A stretch of DNA of 64,000 bases from Burkholderia mayonis (GTDB lineage: Bacteria; Pseudomonadota; Gammaproteobacteria; Burkholderiales; Burkholderiaceae), in NCBI RefSeq assembly GCF_001523745.2, contig NZ_CP013387.1, positions 1,798,001 through 1,862,000 on the forward strand, in the 5' to 3' direction. Under the pieces are notes generated by a model. It saw only the letters and a list, made by a program, of their open reading frames with translations, ran no database searches and was not told where the DNA came from. Shown in pieces: positions 36,298-46,272 of the stretch. Numbering within the stretch: the first letter of the stretch is position 1; each line of letters opens with the position of its first letter. The position numbers and the translations under genes are program-made.

Positions 36298-36935
36298 GCA
36301 CCGCCGAAGCGAAGCTGCGCGACGAGATCTGCGAGATCGGTGCGAGCCTCCATGCGCGCGGCCATGCGGCCGGCAGCGCGGGCAACATCAGCGCGAAGCT
36401 CGACGACGGCTGGCTGATCACGCCGACCGACGCGTGCCTCGGCCGGCTCGACCCGGCCGGCATCGCGAAGGTCGACCTGAACGGCAACGCTGTGTCCGGC
36501 GGCAAGCCGTCGAAGACGCTCGCGCTGCATCGCGGCATCTACGCGCGCAACGCCGACGCGCGCGGGATCGTCCACACGCATTCGACGCACCTCGTCGCCC
36601 TCACGCTCGCGGGCGTCTGGAGCGAAGCCGACGTGCTGCCGCCGATCACGCCGTACTACGTGATGAAGGTCGGCCACGTTCCGCTCATCCGCTATCGCCG
36701 TCCGGGCGATCCCGCCGTCGCCGCCGAGGTCGCGGCGCTCGCCGATCGCGTGCGCGGCGTGCTGCTCGAACGGCTCGGCCCGGTCGTCTGGGGCCCGTCG
36801 GTCGCGCACGCGTCGTACGCGCTCGAAGAGCTCGAGGAGACCGCGCGCCTGTGGCTGATGACGAATCCCAAACCCGAGCCGCTCGACGACGCCGCGCTGA
36901 ACGAGCTGCGCGATGCGTTCGGCGCGCGCTGGTAA
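36294..36935 (+). CDS. otnC: 3-oxo-tetronate 4-phosphate decarboxylase (class II aldolase family)
   Basis: 213 aa. Zinc-dependent class II aldolase/adducin fold converting 3-oxo-tetronate 4-phosphate to dihydroxyacetone phosphate and CO2. [20 protein letters not shown] and [11 protein letters not shown] are the phosphate-binding region; [15 protein letters not shown] carries the zinc histidines; [13 protein letters not shown] is also typical. The start overlaps the otnK stop (ATGA), so the two are translated together. Confidence 0.94.
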   Translation: MSTAEAKLRDEICEIGASLHARGHAAGSAGNISAKLDDGWLITPTDACLGRLDPAGIAKVDLNGNAVSGGKPSKTLALHRGIYARNADARGIVHTHSTHLVALTLAGVWSEADVLPPITPYYVMKVGHVPLIRYRRPGDPAVAAEVAALADRVRGVLLERLGPVVWGPSVAHASYALEELEETARLWLMTNPKPEPLDDAALNELRDAFGARW

Positions 36936-37037
36936 CGCAGTCCCGCCCGCCGTGTGCGCGGGCCAACCCGCCAGCACACAACGAAACGCACCGGCCGCGC
37001 GCGCGGCCGGCGTCGATAACTCATGGAGACACCGGAA

Positions 37038-38360
37038 ATGATTCCCAGCCCAGCAGCCGCGGCACGGCCGCTCGACACGGCCGGACAGGCCGAGCTCGAC
37101 CTGACCTACAAGAAAGTGTTCTGGCGCATCGTGCCGTTCCTGATGCTCTGCTACGTGGTCGCGTATCTCGACCGCGTCAACGTCGGGTTCGCGAAGCTGC
37201 AGATGTCGCAGGATCTCGCGTTCAGCGAAACCGTGTTCGGCCTCGGCGCGGGGATCTTCTTCCTCGGCTACTTCCTGTTCGAGCTGCCGAGCAACATGCT
37301 GATGCACCGGATCGGCGCACGCATCTGGATCGCGCGGATCATGATCACGTGGGGCCTGCTGTCCGCGCTCTTCGCGTTCGTGAAGACGCCGACGCAGTTC
37401 TACGCACTGCGCTTTTTGCTCGGCCTCGCGGAAGCGGGCTTCTATCCGGGCGTGATCCTGTATCTCACGTACTGGTTCCCGACGCACCGCCGCGCGAAGA
37501 TCATCGCGGTGTTCATGTCGGCGATTCCGGTGTCGGGCATCTTCGGCAATCCGCTGTCCGGCTGGATCATGGAACGGTTTCACGGCGGCGTCGGCTTCCA
37601 CGGCTGGCAATGGATGTTCGTGATCGAGGCGGTGCCCGCGATCGCGATCGGCATCGCGACGATCCTCTATCTCGACAACAGCATCCGCGGCGCGAAGTGG
37701 CTGACCGAGCGCGAGAAGAAGCTGCTGATCGACGAGATCGAAGCGCAGCCGCACGAGCGCAACAAGCACGCGCACTCGCTTTCGACGGTGCTGCGCGATC
37801 CGCGGATGTGGTGGATGTCGCTGATCTACTTCACGTTCGTCACCGGCCAGTACGGACTCACGTTCTGGATGCCGACGCTCGTCAAGTCGACGGGCATCAC
37901 CGACACGCTGCAGATCGGCCTCCTGAGCGCGATCCCGTTCGCGGTGGCCATCGTCGTGATGAACCTGTTCGGCCACAGCGCCGACAAGCGCCGCGAGCGC
38001 CGCTGGCACCTGATCGTGCCCGCGCTGATGGGCACCGTCGGCTTCGCGGTCGCCGCGTCGTACTCGCACAATACCGCCGTGTCGATCCTGTTCCTGTCGA
38101 TCGCCGCCGGCGGCGTGCTGACCTGCGCCCCGCTCTTCTGGTCGCTGCCGACTGCGTTCCTCGCGGGCAGCGGCGCCGCGGCCGGCATCGCGATCATCAA
38201 TTCGATCGGCAACCTCGCCGGCTTCGCGAGCCCCTATCTGATCGGCTATCTGAAGGACGCGACGAGCAGCACCGCATCGGGCATGTACGTGCTCGCCGCG
38301 ATGCTCGTGATCGGCTCGATCGCCGTGTGGCTCACGCCGGCGAAGCTCGTCAACCGATAA
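37038..38360 (+). CDS. MFS transporter, anion:cation symporter (tartrate/threonate-type)
   Basis: 440 aa with 12 hydrophobic segments. The ACS-family signature is [20 protein letters not shown] in the first helix, followed by [19 protein letters not shown] and [20 protein letters not shown]. It probably imports L-threonate or D-erythronate by context. ATG 37038 is chosen because GGAG lies 8 bases before it; the ATG at 37023 overlaps that ribosome site. The 102-bp gap after otnC contains nothing obvious. Confidence 0.92.
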   Translation: MIPSPAAAARPLDTAGQAELDLTYKKVFWRIVPFLMLCYVVAYLDRVNVGFAKLQMSQDLAFSETVFGLGAGIFFLGYFLFELPSNMLMHRIGARIWIARIMITWGLLSALFAFVKTPTQFYALRFLLGLAEAGFYPGVILYLTYWFPTHRRAKIIAVFMSAIPVSGIFGNPLSGWIMERFHGGVGFHGWQWMFVIEAVPAIAIGIATILYLDNSIRGAKWLTEREKKLLIDEIEAQPHERNKHAHSLSTVLRDPRMWWMSLIYFTFVTGQYGLTFWMPTLVKSTGITDTLQIGLLSAIPFAVAIVVMNLFGHSADKRRERRWHLIVPALMGTVGFAVAASYSHNTAVSILFLSIAAGGVLTCAPLFWSLPTAFLAGSGAAAGIAIINSIGNLAGFASPYLIGYLKDATSSTASGMYVLAAMLVIGSIAVWLTPAKLVNR

Positions 38361-38440
38361 TCGATCGTCGGCGGGGCGGCGCACGCGTTGCGATACGCCG
38401 CCCCGCCGCCCACTCAACCTCCGGACCTGGAACCGACGCC

Positions 38441-39217
38441 ATGCCACGCTTCGCCGCCAACCTCACGATGATGTATAACGAGCACGCGTTCCTCGATCGC
38501 TTCGCCGCTGCGGCACGCGACGGCTTCAAGGCGGTCGAGTACCTGTTCCCGTACGATTTCCCCGCCGCCGAGCTGAAAGCGCGCCTCGACGCGCACGGCC
38601 TCGTGCAGGCGCTCTTCAACGCGCCGCCCGGCGACTGGGCGGCGGGCGAGCGCGGAACCGCGTCGCTGCCGGGCCGCGAGGACGCGTTCAGGCGCGCAAT
38701 CGACACCGCGCTCGACTACGCGCGCGTGATCGGCAACGACAAGATCCACGTGATGGCGGGCCTGATCGCGCCGACGCAGGATCGCGCGAAGCATCGCGAC
38801 ACGTATCTGCGCAACCTCGCGCACGCAGCCGACGCGGCGCGCGCGGAGAACGTCACGATCGTCATCGAGCCGATCAATCCGCGCGACATGCCGGGCTTCT
38901 TCCTGAACCGCCAGGGCGACGCGCAGGCGATCTGCCGCGAGGTCGGCGCGCCGAACCTGAAGGTCCAGTTCGACTGCTATCACTGCCAGATCGTCGAAGG
39001 TGATCTCGCAACGAAGCTCAAGCGCGACATCGCGGGCATCGGCCACATCCAGATCGCCGGCGTGCCGGAGCGCCACGAGCCGGACATCGGCGAAATCAAC
39101 TATCCGTATCTGTTCGAGCTGATCGACGCGCTCGGCTACGACGGCTGGATCGGCTGCGAGTATCGGCCGAAGGCCGGCACGTCCGAGGGCCTCGGCTGGC
39201 TCGCGCCCTACCTGTAA
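38441..39217 (+). CDS. otnI: 2-oxo-tetronate isomerase (hydroxypyruvate isomerase family)
   Basis: 258 aa TIM barrel. Interconverts 2-oxo- and 3-oxo-tetronate. Family features: [20 protein letters not shown] at the N terminus, [29 protein letters not shown] (metal-binding Glu), [10 protein letters not shown] (metal Asp), and [19 protein letters not shown] at the end. Its place between the transporter and denD agrees with the described L-threonate/D-erythronate pathway. Confidence 0.94.
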   Translation: MPRFAANLTMMYNEHAFLDRFAAAARDGFKAVEYLFPYDFPAAELKARLDAHGLVQALFNAPPGDWAAGERGTASLPGREDAFRRAIDTALDYARVIGNDKIHVMAGLIAPTQDRAKHRDTYLRNLAHAADAARAENVTIVIEPINPRDMPGFFLNRQGDAQAICREVGAPNLKVQFDCYHCQIVEGDLATKLKRDIAGIGHIQIAGVPERHEPDIGEINYPYLFELIDALGYDGWIGCEYRPKAGTSEGLGWLAPYL

Positions 39218-39244
39218 TCCCGCATTCTCACGAGGCACACTTCG

Positions 39245-40216
39245 ATGAAAGTTCTGATCACTGGCGGCGCCGGCTTCCTCGGCCAGCGTCTCGCGAAACA
39301 GCTGCTCGCGCGCGGCGAGCTGGCCGGCCCGAACGGCGCGCCGGAACGGATCGACGCGCTCGTGCTGCTCGACGTCGTCAAGGGCAACGACTTCGGCGAT
39401 CCGCGCGTGACGACGATCGTCGGCGACATCGCCGAACGCGTCGTGCTCGACAGCGCGATCGACGCGCACACGCACGCGATCTTCCATCTCGCCGCGATCG
39501 TCAGCGGCCAGGCGGAAGCCGACTTCGATCTCGGGATGCGGATCAATCTCGATGCGTCGCGCCTGCTGCTCGACGTGTGCCGCGCGCGCGGACACCGGCC
39601 GCGCGTCGTGTTCACGAGCTCGGTCGCGGTCTACGGCGGCGCGCTGCCCGACGTCGTGCTGGACGACACGGCGCTCGATCCGCAGTCGTCATACGGCGTG
39701 CAGAAGGCGATCGCCGAGTTGCTGCTGTCCGACTACGCGCGGCGCGGCTTCGTCGACGGCCGCGTGCTGCGGCTGCCGACGATCAGCGTGCGGCCGGGCC
39801 GGCCGAACGCAGCGGCTTCGTCGTTCGCGAGCGGGATCATCCGCGAGCCGCTGAACGGCGAGGAAGCCGTATGCCCGGTGCCGGGCGACACGCGGCTCTG
39901 GCTGCTGTCGCCGCGCCGCGCGATCGAGGCGCTCGTCGCCGGCTGCGAGCTGGACGGCGCGAAGCTCGGCAACCGGCGCGTGATCAATCTGCCGGGGATC
40001 TCGGTGACGGTCGACGAAATGATCGACGCGCTGCGCGAAGTCGCCGGCGCCGACGCGGTGAAGCGGATCCGCCGCGCCGAGGACGAGCGCGTCGTCAAGA
40101 TCGTCGGAAGCTGGCCGGGACGGTGGGACACGTCGCGCGCCGAGGCGCTCGGCCTGAAGGGCGATGCGAGTTTCGTCGACGTGATCCGCAGCTACATCGA
40201 CGACGATCGGCGTTGA
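39245..40216 (+). CDS. denD: D-erythronate dehydrogenase (extended SDR)
   Basis: 323 aa. NAD-dependent, oxidises D-erythronate at C2 to the 2-oxo acid used by OtnI. The nucleotide motif is KVLITGGAGFLGQRLAKQLL. The catalytic Ser-Tyr-Lys is VFTSSVAVYGG followed by SSYGVQKAIAELL. LRLPTISVRPGRPNAAASSF is conserved in DenD-type proteins. The start is 27 bp after otnI. With ltnD at the other end, the cluster can oxidise two stereoisomeric acids. Confidence 0.92.
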   Translation: MKVLITGGAGFLGQRLAKQLLARGELAGPNGAPERIDALVLLDVVKGNDFGDPRVTTIVGDIAERVVLDSAIDAHTHAIFHLAAIVSGQAEADFDLGMRINLDASRLLLDVCRARGHRPRVVFTSSVAVYGGALPDVVLDDTALDPQSSYGVQKAIAELLLSDYARRGFVDGRVLRLPTISVRPGRPNAAASSFASGIIREPLNGEEAVCPVPGDTRLWLLSPRRAIEALVAGCELDGAKLGNRRVINLPGISVTVDEMIDALREVAGADAVKRIRRAEDERVVKIVGSWPGRWDTSRAEALGLKGDASFVDVIRSYIDDDRR

Positions 40217-40222
40217 GTCCTG

Positions 40223-40256
40223 CGCCCGCCCGTCCGAGTCGTGCCGCGGGCGGGCG
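40223..40256 (+). terminator. 9-bp GC hairpin after denD
   Basis: CGCCCGCCC at 40223-40231 pairs with GGGCGGGCG at 40248-40256 over a 16-nt loop, 6 bases after the stop. No U-tract. Probable end of the threonate/erythronate operon. Confidence 0.45.
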
Positions 40257-40875
40257 TATCGAATCGGTTCCAATCGCGCGCCCTCGTCCGGCATGAGCGA
40301 TGCGGCGGCGGGCGATCCTCGCGCAGCGCGCCGATGACGCTCGCCGACGACGCTTTCCATGTCGCATGTCGCGCACGACCCGCCGGCATCGGCGCTTTCG
40401 CGGTCAGCCCGCCGACACCTTGCTCGGCCCGTCCCTCACCGCCGCGCTCACATCCGGCCCGTTCGACTCATCCCGAACCGAACCGGCCGGGATCGACGCT
40501 CGGCGCTCCCCGCCTTTACGGGACGTTGAATTACGCCGCACCGCGCTGCGCTGCATTGCGCTGCGTCACGTCACTTCATGCCACGACGCGCCCGCGCCCG
40601 CGCCCGCGCCCGCGAGCTTACGTTTCACCCATCGCTCGCTTTCATGCGACAAACGCACGCACCCGGCGTTACGCTTCGAAGGCCAATGCGACAGCGGCGC
40701 ACGGCCCACCCGCCGCGCCGCGTCAAGCCCCGCGCCTGCGACACCGCCAGCATCCGCGCAGCAAGCCGCGTTTCGGACTATCGTTATAAGAATCCGGTCC
40801 TTGATTTCGCGCCGGTGTGCCACCGGACGACCGGACGAGCCGCGCGCGACGCGCCGGCTCGACGAACGCTAGGAT
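40257..40875. other. Intergenic region with short GC repeats
   Basis: About 620 bp without a supported gene. It contains the GCGCCC repeat at 40588-40614 and CTGCG-like short repeats around 40545-40570. Confidence 0.4.
40588..40614. repeat. 4.5 tandem copies of GCGCCC (6 bp)
   Basis: 27 bp of perfect 6-bp units in non-coding DNA, about 260 bp upstream of the hydroxylase gene. Confidence 0.9.
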
Positions 40876-41568
40876 ATGGCTGCCATCTACGATTTCAGCG
40901 CGCGCAAGCTGCGCGACCTCTACGATCGACGGCTCCGCTGCGGCGCGGTGCTGGACACGGCCGCGCTGTTTCCGGACGCCGCGCGCTTCACGGCCGCGTG
41001 GCACGCGATCCGCGACGAGGCGCTCGCGGCGGCGCGCGACCTGAGCCGGATTCCGCGCTTCCACGAAATCATGCGCGAGCAGGCGGCGATCTCCGCGAAC
41101 GACGCGCGCGACTGGCGGATGTTCATCATGCAGGCATACGGCGTGCGCTTCCCGCAGAACCTGGGGCGCTGCCCAACGCTCGCGTCGATTGTCGCGGCGT
41201 CGCCCGACGTGCTGTCCGCATCGTTTTCGTTTCTCGCGCCGGGCAAGCACATCCCGCCGCATCGCGGTCCGTTTCGCGGCATCCTGCGCGGCTATCTGGT
41301 GCTGTCGATGCCGACACGCGCGGACGGCGCGCCCGCCGCCGTCCTGAAGATCGACGGCCGTGACTACCGGCTCCACGACGGCCAGTTCCTGCTATGGGAC
41401 GACACGTTCGAGCACGAGGTCTGGAACGAGAGCGACGCAGTGCGGATCGTGCTGCTGCTCGACATCCGCCGCCGCGACCTGCCGCCCGCGCTCGCGCTGC
41501 TGTCGGGCGCGCTGATCCGGCTCGTGCGCGTCGCGATCCGGTTGCGCGGCGGCGCGATTCCGGTCTAG
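40876..41568 (+). CDS. Aspartyl/asparaginyl beta-hydroxylase family protein (LpxO-like)
   Basis: 230 aa. Fe(II)/2-oxoglutarate dioxygenase fold. The metal and cosubstrate motif is seen in FLAPGKHIPPHRGPFRGILR (His) and WDDTFEHEVWNESDAVRIVL (second His and conserved Asn-Glu), followed by the Arg that binds 2-oxoglutarate in the VRIVLLLDIRR area. The C-terminal segment (LLSGALIRLVRVAIRL) is hydrophobic, as in membrane-associated LpxO that hydroxylates lipid A acyl chains. The N terminus is hydrophilic. The substrate is not proven by sequence. It stands alone. Confidence 0.85.
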   Translation: MAAIYDFSARKLRDLYDRRLRCGAVLDTAALFPDAARFTAAWHAIRDEALAAARDLSRIPRFHEIMREQAAISANDARDWRMFIMQAYGVRFPQNLGRCPTLASIVAASPDVLSASFSFLAPGKHIPPHRGPFRGILRGYLVLSMPTRADGAPAAVLKIDGRDYRLHDGQFLLWDDTFEHEVWNESDAVRIVLLLDIRRRDLPPALALLSGALIRLVRVAIRLRGGAIPV

Positions 41569-41969
41569 CTCGCTCGCGCGCCGGGTCGAATGCACGCCGT
41601 TCGCCGCTACGGAATCGCAACGAGAATCCCGCCGGACAACTGCCTGAAGCACCCGTGACGCATCTTGCCGCGCCGATGCGTAAATATCGCGCATACCGCA
41701 CGTGCGATGAAGATGAATGGAATGGCGCCCAACGCATCGGTTTGCAGCGCCCCGTTACCGCGTATACCGGCGCATGCGGGCGCATCCAAGAAAAACGTTC
41801 AGTTTTCTGCTTTCCCCCCCGCGAACAGGGAGCGGGCGCGCGATTGGCGCCGACGGGAGGGATCGACCGGCGAAACGAACGACAGCCCGCTCGACGGCCG
41901 GCTCGATGAAAAACCCGGCCGACGAGCGCGCGCCGCGCGGGCCGCACGCCTGCGCAGCGCCTGCCGCGC
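41569..41969. other. Intergenic region, nothing identified
   Basis: 400 bp between convergent genes (hydroxylase plus, choX minus). It includes an 8-base C homopolymer near 41814. No gene or clear terminator was found. Confidence 0.4.
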
Positions 41970-42920
41970 TTACTGAATGCCAAGATAATGCCTGACGGCC
42001 GGCAGGCCCGGCTTGCCGTCGAACGTCGTCACGCCGGCGAGCCACTTGTCGAGCGCCTGCGGATTCGCCTTCAGCCACTCGCTCGCCGCCTTGTTCGGAT
42101 CTTCCTTGTTCATGATCGGCAGCATCACGTGGTTCTCGATCGACGTCGTGAACTGCAGGTTCGACACGAACTTCGCGACGTTCGGGCAGCGCGCCGCATA
42201 ATCGGGCGGCGTCGCGGTCAGCACCTTCGCTTCGCCGTAGTTCGGGCCGAACACGTCGTCGCCGCCGCTCAGGTAATCGATCTTCATCTGCACGTTCATC
42301 GGATGCGGCTCCCAGCCGAGGAACACGATCCACTGCTTGTCGCGGATCGCGCGGTTCACCTCGACCAGCATCCCCGCCTCGCTCGACTCGACGAGCTTGA
42401 ACTTGCCAAGGCCGAACTGGTTGCCGTCGATCATCTTCTTGATGAGCGCGTTGCCGTCGTTGCCGGGCTCGATCCCGTAGACCTTGCCGTTCAGCTTGTC
42501 CGCGAACTTCTGGATGTCGGCGAACGACTTCAGGCCGCCCTGGTACACGTAATCCGGCACCGCGAGCGTGTACTTCGCGCCCGTCAGGTTCGGCGCCGCC
42601 AGCACCTTGATCGTGCCCGCCTTCGTGAACGGCGCGATCATCGGATCCATCGTCGGCGACCAGTAGCCGAGGAACACGTCGATCTGCTTGCTCTTGATCC
42701 CGGCGAACGTGATCGGCACCGACGCGATCGTCTTCGTCGGCGTGTAGCCGAGTCCGGCGAGCATCGTGGACGCGAGCCCCGTCGTCGCGGCGATGTCGGT
42801 CCAGCCGACGTCCGCAAAGCGCACTGCCTTGCAGGTCGACGGATCGCCCGCCCAGGCGCTCGCGAGTGGCGCAGCCGCAATGGCGAGCCCGCAGGCCGCC
42901 GCGATCAGATTTCGCTTCAT
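41970..42920 (-). CDS. choX: Choline ABC transporter substrate-binding protein
   Basis: 316 aa periplasmic binding protein. Signal peptide MKRNLIAAACGLAIAAAPLA SAWA, cleaved before Gly25. The mature protein has DVGWTDIAATTGLASTML and IDVFLGYWSPTMDPMIAPF, the aromatic/Asp segments that make the choline box in ChoX, and VFLGWEPHPMN. Binds choline (and weakly acetylcholine) and hands it to ChoW/ChoV. GGAGAAG precedes the ATG. Gene order on the minus strand is choV-choW-regulator-choX, with the regulator inserted between choW and choX. Confidence 0.93.
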   Translation of the reverse strand: MKRNLIAAACGLAIAAAPLASAWAGDPSTCKAVRFADVGWTDIAATTGLASTMLAGLGYTPTKTIASVPITFAGIKSKQIDVFLGYWSPTMDPMIAPFTKAGTIKVLAAPNLTGAKYTLAVPDYVYQGGLKSFADIQKFADKLNGKVYGIEPGNDGNALIKKMIDGNQFGLGKFKLVESSEAGMLVEVNRAIRDKQWIVFLGWEPHPMNVQMKIDYLSGGDDVFGPNYGEAKVLTATPPDYAARCPNVAKFVSNLQFTTSIENHVMLPIMNKEDPNKAASEWLKANPQALDKWLAGVTTFDGKPGLPAVRHYLGIQ

Positions 42921-43020
42921 CGTGCTTCTCCTCATCAACAAAGATGTCGTCAACATGGGATCGAATCGTTGCTTGAACGCGCGCCGCGATCCCGGCGGCC
43001 ACGCGTTTCGTTCGATGCGC

Positions 43021-44019
43021 TCAGCGCACCGGCACGCGCCGCTCGTGGCTCGGCGCATGGCCGAACTGCGCGCGGTACGCCTTGCTGAAATGGCACGGCG
43101 AATGAAAGCCGCAGATCGTCGTCACGCGCGCGATCGACGCGTCGGTCGTGCGCAGCAGATCGCGCGCGCGTTTCAGGCGCAGCGTCAGGTAGTAATGCGT
43201 CGGCGACACGTTCAGATAGACCTTGAACATGCGCTGCAGATGCCGCTGCGACAGCCGCACGAGCCGCGCGAGCTCCTCGAGCGACAGCGGCTCTTCGATG
43301 TTCGCCTCCATCAGCCGCACGACCTCGATCAGCTCCGCGCGCGAGAAGCCGACGCGCGCGTCGACCGGAATCGGCTGTGGATCGGTCGCGCCGCGAATGC
43401 GTTCGAGAATGAACTGCTCGGATACCTGCGCGGCGAGCGGCGGCCCGAGCCGCGCGCCGACGAGGTTCAGCATCAGGTCGAGCGGCGCGGTGCCGCCCGT
43501 GCAGGTCAGCCGGTCGCGGTCGACGACGAACAGCTCGTCGGCGAAGCGCACTTGCGGAAACTCCGCGTGCAGCGCCGACAGGTTCTCCCAGTGCACCGCG
43601 CACCGGTAGCCGTCGAGCAGGCCGCACGCCATCAGCGCGTATGCGCCCGTGCAGATGCCGCCGAGCGGCACGTCGCGCGCGGCGAGCGCCGCGAGCGCGT
43701 CGCGCACCGGGGCGTCGACCGCCTCGCGAATCCGGATCCCGCCGCAGACAATCACCACGTCGGGCGGATCGTCGACGTCGAGCCTCTGCGTCGGCCGCAC
43801 CGCGATCCCGTTGCTCGCGCGCACGGGCGCGCCGTCGAGCGAGAAGATCGACCAGCGGTAGTGCTCGGCGCGCGCGACGTAGTTCGCCATGCGCAGCACC
43901 TCGACCGCGCTCGTGAACGCGATCATCGAAAAATGCGGCAACGTCAGGAACCCGAAATGCGCGACCGGGGAAACCGGCTCGGCGCGGGCGGCGGGTGCGG
44001 CAGCGGCGGCGGACGTCAC
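43021..44019 (-). CDS. GlxA-family transcriptional regulator (GbdR/CdhR-like)
   Basis: 332 aa, GTG start with GGAG 8 bases upstream (an ATG two bases earlier is out of frame). N-terminal DJ-1/PfpI-like sensor: FGFLTLPHFSMIAFTSAVEV, VGGICTGAYA-type segment (LGGICTGAYALMACGLLDGY). C-terminal AraC domain: LARLVRLSQRHLQRMFKVYL and TTICGFHSPCHFSKAYRAQF, ending FGHAPSHERR. This is the classical GbdR-type layout without the repeat tail of the homologue at 23436. It sits inside the choline transporter cluster on the same strand and likely activates it in response to glycine betaine or a derivative. Confidence 0.9.
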   Translation of the reverse strand: MTSAAAAAPAARAEPVSPVAHFGFLTLPHFSMIAFTSAVEVLRMANYVARAEHYRWSIFSLDGAPVRASNGIAVRPTQRLDVDDPPDVVIVCGGIRIREAVDAPVRDALAALAARDVPLGGICTGAYALMACGLLDGYRCAVHWENLSALHAEFPQVRFADELFVVDRDRLTCTGGTAPLDLMLNLVGARLGPPLAAQVSEQFILERIRGATDPQPIPVDARVGFSRAELIEVVRLMEANIEEPLSLEELARLVRLSQRHLQRMFKVYLNVSPTHYYLTLRLKRARDLLRTTDASIARVTTICGFHSPCHFSKAYRAQFGHAPSHERRVPVR

Positions 44020-44122
44020 ATCGTTCTCCGGCGAACGGGTTGCACGAAGCCGCTCCGGCGGCGGAACGCCCGTCGGAGACGACTCGATTGATCGATTGGC
44101 GAAACGAAGGAAGGGGAAAGCG

Positions 44123-45025
44123 TCAGGCCTGCGCGACCGACGAGCGCGAGCGCGGACCGAACAACTGCCTGAAGCCGGAGAAGAGCGGCGCTTTCACGGC
44201 GCCCGGCGCGCGGCCGAAGCTTTCGGTGATGCGGTCGAGGATGATCGCGAGCAGCACGACCGACAGGCCGCTTTCGAAGCCGAGGCCGATGTCGAGACGC
44301 TGGATGCTCGCGAGCACGTCGTTGCCGAGGCCGCCCGCGCCGACCATCGACGCGATGATCACCATCGACAGCGCCATCATGATCGTCTGGTTCACGCCCT
44401 GCATGATCGACGGCAGCGCGTTCGGGAACTGCACCTTGTAGAGCAGCTGCCACGGCGTGCAGCCGAACGCCTGGCCCGCTTCGACGATCTCGCGGTTCAC
44501 GTGGCGGATGCCGAGGCTCGTCAGGCGCACCGCGGGCGGCATCGCGAAGATCACCGTCGACAGGATGCCCGGCACGCGGCCGAGGCCGAACAGCATCGCG
44601 GCCGGAATCAGGTAGACGAACGCGGGCATCGTCTGCATCAGGTCGAGGATCGGACGCACGATCGCCGCGACCCACTTGCTCTTCGCAGCCCAGATGCCGA
44701 GCGGAATGCCGAGCACGAGGCTCACGATCGTCGACGACAGCGTGAGCCCGAGCGTGACGATCATCTGATCCCAGAAGCCCGTCGCGAAGATCAGGAACAG
44801 CGCAAGCGCGGTGAAGATCGCGAAGCGCCAGCCGACGCGCCAGAGCCCGACGCCGATGAAGAGCGCCATCATCGCCCACATCGGCACGGCCTGCAGCCCG
44901 TGCTCGACGAGCGCGGCGAGTCCTTCGATCGCGCGGCCGATCGCATCGAACGTCTTCGCATCGTGGTCGAGCAGATAGTGAACCGACTGGTCGACCCAGC
45001 TACCGAGCGAAATGAGTTCAGACAT
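44123..45025 (-). CDS. choW: Choline ABC transporter permease
   Basis: 300 aa inner-membrane protein of the ProW/OpuAB type. About six membrane segments, beginning near residue 45 (VPMWAMMALFIGVGLWRVGW). The EAA loop that contacts the ATPase is EAGQAFGCTPWQLLYKVQFP NALPSIMQGVNQ. The start overlaps the end of choV by 8 bases. Works with ChoV and ChoX in choline uptake. Confidence 0.94.
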   Translation of the reverse strand: MSELISLGSWVDQSVHYLLDHDAKTFDAIGRAIEGLAALVEHGLQAVPMWAMMALFIGVGLWRVGWRFAIFTALALFLIFATGFWDQMIVTLGLTLSSTIVSLVLGIPLGIWAAKSKWVAAIVRPILDLMQTMPAFVYLIPAAMLFGLGRVPGILSTVIFAMPPAVRLTSLGIRHVNREIVEAGQAFGCTPWQLLYKVQFPNALPSIMQGVNQTIMMALSMVIIASMVGAGGLGNDVLASIQRLDIGLGFESGLSVVLLAIILDRITESFGRAPGAVKAPLFSGFRQLFGPRSRSSVAQA

Positions 45026-46187
45026 GGGAACCTCGCGAACGCGTAATGGCTTTCAGAAGCACGGCCCGATCGACCGAGCCGCAATAACAGCCGTCGTCGT
45101 CGACGACGGGCAGCGCATGCGGATGCGCGACGACGCGCTCGACGACGTGGTCGAGCGTCGCATCGCGCCGGATGCTCTCGACCTGGCGGACGTTCGGCGT
45201 CGCGCTGTTCAACGCGTCGCGCGTGACGAAGCCGCGAATCTTGCGCGCCTCGTCGAGCACGAATGCGTACTCGGCACTGCCGTTCAGCGACGCGGCGACG
45301 TTCGTCGCGTCGAGCTTCGACACGAGCGGCACGGCGCCCGTCAGCATCAGGTCGCCCGCCGTCAGATAGCGGCTCGTGTCGATGCCTTCGAAGAACGCGC
45401 GCACGTAATCGTCGGCGGGGTTCGCGATGATCTCCTGCGGCGTGCCGACCTGCACGAGCCGGCCGCCTTCCATGATCGCGATCCGGCTGCCGATGCGCAG
45501 CGCCTCTTCGAGATCGTGCGACACGAACATGATCGTGCGGCGCTGCTCCTTCTGCAGTTGCAGCAGCACGTTCTGCATTTCCTTGCGCTTCAGCGGATCG
45601 AGCGCGGAGAACGCCTCGTCCATGATCATCAGCGACGGGTTGACGGCGAGCGCGCGCGCGAGGCCGACGCGCTGCTGCATGCCGCCCGACAGCTCGGCGG
45701 GCAGCTTGTGCGCGAACTGCGCGAGGCCGACCTGCTCGAGCACGTCCATCGCGCGCCGCTCGCGGTCCTTGCGGCTCATGCCGCCGACCTCGAGGCCGAA
45801 CGCGGCGTTCGACAGCACCGAGCGCTGCGGCATCAGCGCGAACGACTGGAACACCATGCTCATGTCCGTGCGGCGCAGCGCGGTCAGCTCGGAACGGCGC
45901 ACCGCGGCGACGTCGCGCCCGTCGATCAGCACTTTGCCGGCGCTCGGCTCGACGAGCCGGTTGACGAGCCGGATGAGCGTCGACTTGCCGGAGCCGGACA
46001 GGCCCATCAGCACGAAAATCTCGCCCTCCCGCACGTCGAACGATACGTTGTGCACGCCGACCACCTGGCCCGTGCGCGCGAACACGTCGTCCTTCGTCGC
46101 GCCCGCGGCGAGCATGTCCAGCGCTTGCCGCGGATTGCTTCCAAACACCTTGCACAGACCTTCGACTACGACCTTCGGGGCATCCAT
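45018..46187 (-). CDS. choV: Choline ABC transporter ATP-binding protein
   Basis: 389 aa. ProV/OpuAA-type ATPase with the long insertion before Walker A (LAAGATKDDVFARTGQVVGV). Walker A is GLSGSGKST, signature LSGGMQQRVGLARAL, Walker B SLMIMDEAFSALDP, switch His in MFVSHDLEEA. C-terminal tandem CBS-like modules (FVTRDALN; HALPVVDDDGCYCGSVDR) are typical of osmoregulated members. MDAPKVVVEG at 46187, with GGAGA before it, is preferred to the longer frame at 46226. Confidence 0.95.
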   Translation of the reverse strand: MDAPKVVVEGLCKVFGSNPRQALDMLAAGATKDDVFARTGQVVGVHNVSFDVREGEIFVLMGLSGSGKSTLIRLVNRLVEPSAGKVLIDGRDVAAVRRSELTALRRTDMSMVFQSFALMPQRSVLSNAAFGLEVGGMSRKDRERRAMDVLEQVGLAQFAHKLPAELSGGMQQRVGLARALAVNPSLMIMDEAFSALDPLKRKEMQNVLLQLQKEQRRTIMFVSHDLEEALRIGSRIAIMEGGRLVQVGTPQEIIANPADDYVRAFFEGIDTSRYLTAGDLMLTGAVPLVSKLDATNVAASLNGSAEYAFVLDEARKIRGFVTRDALNSATPNVRQVESIRRDATLDHVVERVVAHPHALPVVDDDGCYCGSVDRAVLLKAITRSRGSHV

Positions 46188-46272
46188 TGCAACGTCTCCT
46201 CGTGTAGCGGGGAAATACGCCGTCACAGCGTGCCTACATGGTTGCTAGAAAAAACCCCGTGCAGCCGACGAA

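Noticed and set aside
40217..40875. Plus-strand frames before the LpxO-like gene
   Set aside because: Built on simple GC repeats and Arg/Pro-rich; no ribosome site.
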